NCBI RefSeq assembly: GCF_023016525.1
Contig: NZ_JALKCG010000001.1
Span: 558,001-622,000 of the forward strand
Source: Ancylobacter koreensis
GTDB taxonomy: Bacteria; Pseudomonadota; Alphaproteobacteria; Rhizobiales; Xanthobacteraceae
DNA: 64,000 nt
Reading direction: 5' to 3'
In this document: positions 62,147 through 64,000 of the stretch, piece after piece
Layout of the letters: each line of letters starts with the position of its first letter
How positions within the stretch are numbered: the stretch's first letter is position 1
The notes under the pieces: model-generated
The model's input: the letters and a program-made list of their open reading frames with translations, nothing else
What the model was told of the DNA's origin: nothing
Databases searched by the model: none
Translations under genes and position numbers: made by a program

Positions 62147-62926
62147 TCACAGTGCGGGAGGCCGTCCCGTCAGTGCCGCGCCCAGCATGGCGCGGGCGGC
62201 GCGTTCGGCCTCCAGCGCCGCGGCCTTGCGCCCGCCGGCCGCGAGCGGAGCGCCGAAATGCAGTTCCACATCGACGCCGCCGCGCCGCAGCACCTCCAGG
62301 AGATGCGGCGCCAGCTCCATGTCGCCATACCAGGCCAGCAGCGGTCGGCGCGTCCGCCCGAGCGGCAGGCCGCCGAGCCCGACATAGGCGATGGCGAGCG
62401 GCTGGATGGTGGCGCCCTCCGCTCCTTCGGCGCCCATGCTCGCGCGCGCCGCGCCGATCAGCGCCGAGCGGAAGGGAAGGACCCGGTTGCCGTCGCTCGA
62501 CGTGCCCTCGGCGAACAGCACCACCGGATCGCCGTCGTTCATCCGCGCCGCCATCTCGCCGGCCACCTTGCCGGTGGCGCTGCGCGAGGCGCGGTCGACG
62601 AAGATGGTGCGCTGGAGCTTCGCCAGCAGCCCGATGCCGGGCCAGCGCGCCACCTCGCTCTTGGCGACGAAGCACAGCGGCAGGCGCGAGCCGAGCACGG
62701 GGATGTCGAGCCAGGAGACGTGATTGGAGACGATCAGCAGCGGGCGGGCCGGCGACGGCGTCCCGACCGTACTCACCCGCACTCCCACCAGCGCCAGCAC
62801 GAGGCGGTGATAGAGCACGGGGATGGTGCGCCGGCTCGGCAGGCGCAGCGCGACCGACAGCCATTGCAGGGGAATGCCGACCAGCGTCACCAGCACGACC
62901 GGCACGATCACCAGCCACGCCCGCAC
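62147..62926 (-). CDS. 1-acyl-sn-glycerol-3-phosphate acyltransferase (PlsC-like)
   Basis: 259 residues. N-terminal membrane helix (AWLVIVPVVLVTLVGIPLQW). Catalytic HX4D motif is SNHVSWLDIPVLGS. Acyl-acceptor motif is FAEGTSSDGNRVLPFRSALI, and IQPLAIAYVG is motif IV. It makes phosphatidic acid or transfers acyl groups to other lysolipids such as ornithine lipid (OlsA). The conserved position between fur and miaB fits either reading. Its start is 4 bases after the fur stop on the same strand, so it is co-transcribed. Confidence 0.9.
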   Translation of the reverse strand: MRAWLVIVPVVLVTLVGIPLQWLSVALRLPSRRTIPVLYHRLVLALVGVRVSTVGTPSPARPLLIVSNHVSWLDIPVLGSRLPLCFVAKSEVARWPGIGLLAKLQRTIFVDRASRSATGKVAGEMAARMNDGDPVVLFAEGTSSDGNRVLPFRSALIGAARASMGAEGAEGATIQPLAIAYVGLGGLPLGRTRRPLLAWYGDMELAPHLLEVLRRGGVDVELHFGAPLAAGGRKAAALEAERAARAMLGAALTGRPPAL

Positions 62927-62930
62927 GATA

Positions 62931-63419
62931 TCAGCCCTTGTCGGCGGGATCGGCGGGGGTCTCGCCCGACGTCTTGGCCGACATATTGGCCGACGTCTTG
63001 GCCTTGTCGAGCGGCACGCCGTAGAGCTCCAGCCGGTGGCCGACGAGGCGGAAGCCGAGCCTGCGGGCGATCTCCTCCTGCAGCTGCTCGATCTCCTCGG
63101 AGCGGAACTCCACCACCGTGCCGTTGCGCAGGTCGATCAGATGGTCGTGGTGCTCGTCCGGCACCGGTTCATAGCGCGAGCGGCCGTCGCGGAAATCGTG
63201 GCGCTCGATGATGCCGGCATCCTCGAACAGCTTCACCGTGCGGTAGACGGTCGAGATGGAGATGCGGTCGTCCACCTCGACGGCGCGGCGGTGCAACTCC
63301 TCCACATCGGGATGGTCCTGCGCGTCGGCGATGATGCGCGCGATCACGCGCCGCTGGTCGGTCATGCGCAGACCCAGCGTGACGCAGGCTTCCTCGATCG
63401 CGGTCGGCTTCTCGCTCAT
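62931..63419 (-). CDS. Fur-family metalloregulator (Mur/Fur type)
   Basis: 162 residues from ATG 63419. Winged helix: LGLRMTDQRRVIARIIADAQDHPDVEELHRRA and ISISTVYRTVKLFEDAGIIERHDF. Metal motif EHHDHLIDLRNGTVVEF has the usual His cluster, but the Cys normally after HHDHL in Fur is replaced by Asp. This matches rhizobial Mur proteins, which respond to manganese or act in mixed iron/manganese control. The C-terminus has an Ala/Lys/Thr tail. Followed by plsC. Confidence 0.92.
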   Translation of the reverse strand: MSEKPTAIEEACVTLGLRMTDQRRVIARIIADAQDHPDVEELHRRAVEVDDRISISTVYRTVKLFEDAGIIERHDFRDGRSRYEPVPDEHHDHLIDLRNGTVVEFRSEEIEQLQEEIARRLGFRLVGHRLELYGVPLDKAKTSANMSAKTSGETPADPADKG

Positions 63420-63511
63420 CCCAGGGTCCGTGTCCTTCGCGCGTCCCACCCTGCCCGCTTATGGCGCAGGCGGCCGGCCGAGGGCAATGGGGTGCGTGGC
63501 GTCGGCTTGTC

Positions 63512-64000
63512 TCAGGCGATGTCCCGCCGCATGGCGATGGCCGCCACCGGCTCGCCCGCAGGCCCCCGGTAATAGCCGGGCCGGCGGCCGATCTCGTGGA
63601 ACCCGGCGCGCTCATAAAGGCGCAGCGCCGGCCGGTTGCCCTCCTCCACCTCCAGGAACACGGTGCGGAAGCCCTCCGCCGCCAGCGTGCCGAAGGCGGT
63701 GTCGAGAAGGCGTCGGCCGATGCCCTCGCCGCGCCGGGCACCCGACACGGCGACGGAGAGAATCTCGGTCTCCGGCACCACGCCGCTCAGCAGGATGAAG
63801 CCGATGGGCGCGCCGCCCGGCCCGTCGGCCGCCACCAGACAGCGGGTGAGCCGGTTGGCCAGCAGCCGGTCGAACTCGGCCGCGTCCCAGCCGATGCGGA
63901 AGGCGGCGGCGTGGAGGACGGCGAGCGCCGGGGCATCGCCAGAGCGGGCGGGGCGCAGCGCGACCGGCCTGCGGCGCAGGCCGAGCCCCGCGAGCAGCCG
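63512..64000 (-). CDS. rimI: Ribosomal protein S18-alanine N-acetyltransferase RimI (partial at right edge)
   Basis: GNAT enzyme acetylating the N-terminus of ribosomal protein S18 (and EF-Tu in some bacteria). The stop is at 63512, and the frame stays open through 64000 with no credible start codon, so the 5' end lies at or just past the edge. The visible 162 residues are near full length. Signatures are ILSVAVSGARRGEGIGRRLLD (acetyl-CoA loop), VFLEVEEGNRPALRLYERAGF and GRRPGYYRG. A shorter frame starting at 63835 would lose the fold's first third. tsaB is expected upstream in relatives. Confidence 0.88.
   Translation of the reverse strand, partial: RLLAGLGLRRRPVALRPARSGDAPALAVLHAAAFRIGWDAAEFDRLLANRLTRCLVAADGPGGAPIGFILLSGVVPETEILSVAVSGARRGEGIGRRLLDTAFGTLAAEGFRTVFLEVEEGNRPALRLYERAGFHEIGRRPGYYRGPAGEPVAAIAMRRDIA

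Overview
The window is chromosomal DNA from a high-GC alphaproteobacterium. The best fit is Hyphomicrobiales (Rhizobiales), perhaps the Xanthobacteraceae/Ancylobacter-Starkeya side; this is inferred from gene families and gene order, since no rRNA is present. Supporting signs are the order fur/mur - plsC - miaB - phoH - ybeY - corC - lnt - XRE - metK - trmB, an IF-3 gene whose first codon appears to be ATT, an AccD without the usual zinc cysteines, a Mur-like Fur protein, and an ornithine decarboxylase preceded by a long structured leader of the alphaproteobacterial speF type. I see no phage, plasmid, insertion sequence, CRISPR array, tRNA or rRNA. Coding density is high, and many adjacent genes overlap by 1 or 4 bases (TGATG, ATGA, GTGA). 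Layout: 1-7.8 kb (minus) is the rimP-nusA-ylxR-infB-rbfA-truB transcription/translation operon, with a clear promoter and an intrinsic terminator in its leader. 7.9-18.5 kb (mostly plus) holds ispE, ynfA, a polyprenyl diphosphate synthase (minus), DUF2007, a TrmN6-like methylase, an S49 peptidase, a MacA/MacB-type exporter pair, purD and a patatin-like phospholipase. 18.5-24.7 kb holds tadA, an RluB-type pseudouridine synthase with a roughly 500-residue Arg/Pro/Glu repeat tail, rsmD, an alpha/beta hydrolase, infC and one unrecognised secreted protein. 24.7-30 kb (minus) is trpF-trpB-trpA followed by accD and folC. 30-33.3 kb (plus) is a sulfate ABC importer (sbp, cysT, cysW) without its ATPase gene. 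33.3-40.3 kb (minus) holds an ornithine-cyclodeaminase-family enzyme, lapA, ihfB, sppA, a small phosphonate-related operon (phnM, DUF1045, hexapeptide acyltransferase) and a gamma-glutamyltransferase. 40.4-43.7 kb holds a small membrane protein, the speF-like leader with ornithine decarboxylase, a GNAT protein and ohr. 43.9-46.6 kb (plus) is a tightly packed ygfZ-tag-HD hydrolase-tyrosine phosphatase operon. 46.6-53.1 kb holds an L,D-transpeptidase, an MFS transporter, a small secreted protein, DoxX, a TPR protein, a holin-like membrane protein and DUF883. 53.2-64 kb (minus) is the conserved trmB...rimI block; rimI runs off the right edge. Most genes are housekeeping. The less ordinary signals are regulatory or architectural: the attenuator-like rimP leader, the likely ATT start of infC, switch-like alternative pairing in the speF-type leader, paired 2H phosphoesterase motifs in the phnM-linked DUF1045 protein, palindromic operators ahead of sbp and doxX, a dispersed composite palindromic repeat, and the repeat tail of the pseudouridine synthase. 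I did not find a convincing new multi-gene defence or mobile system.
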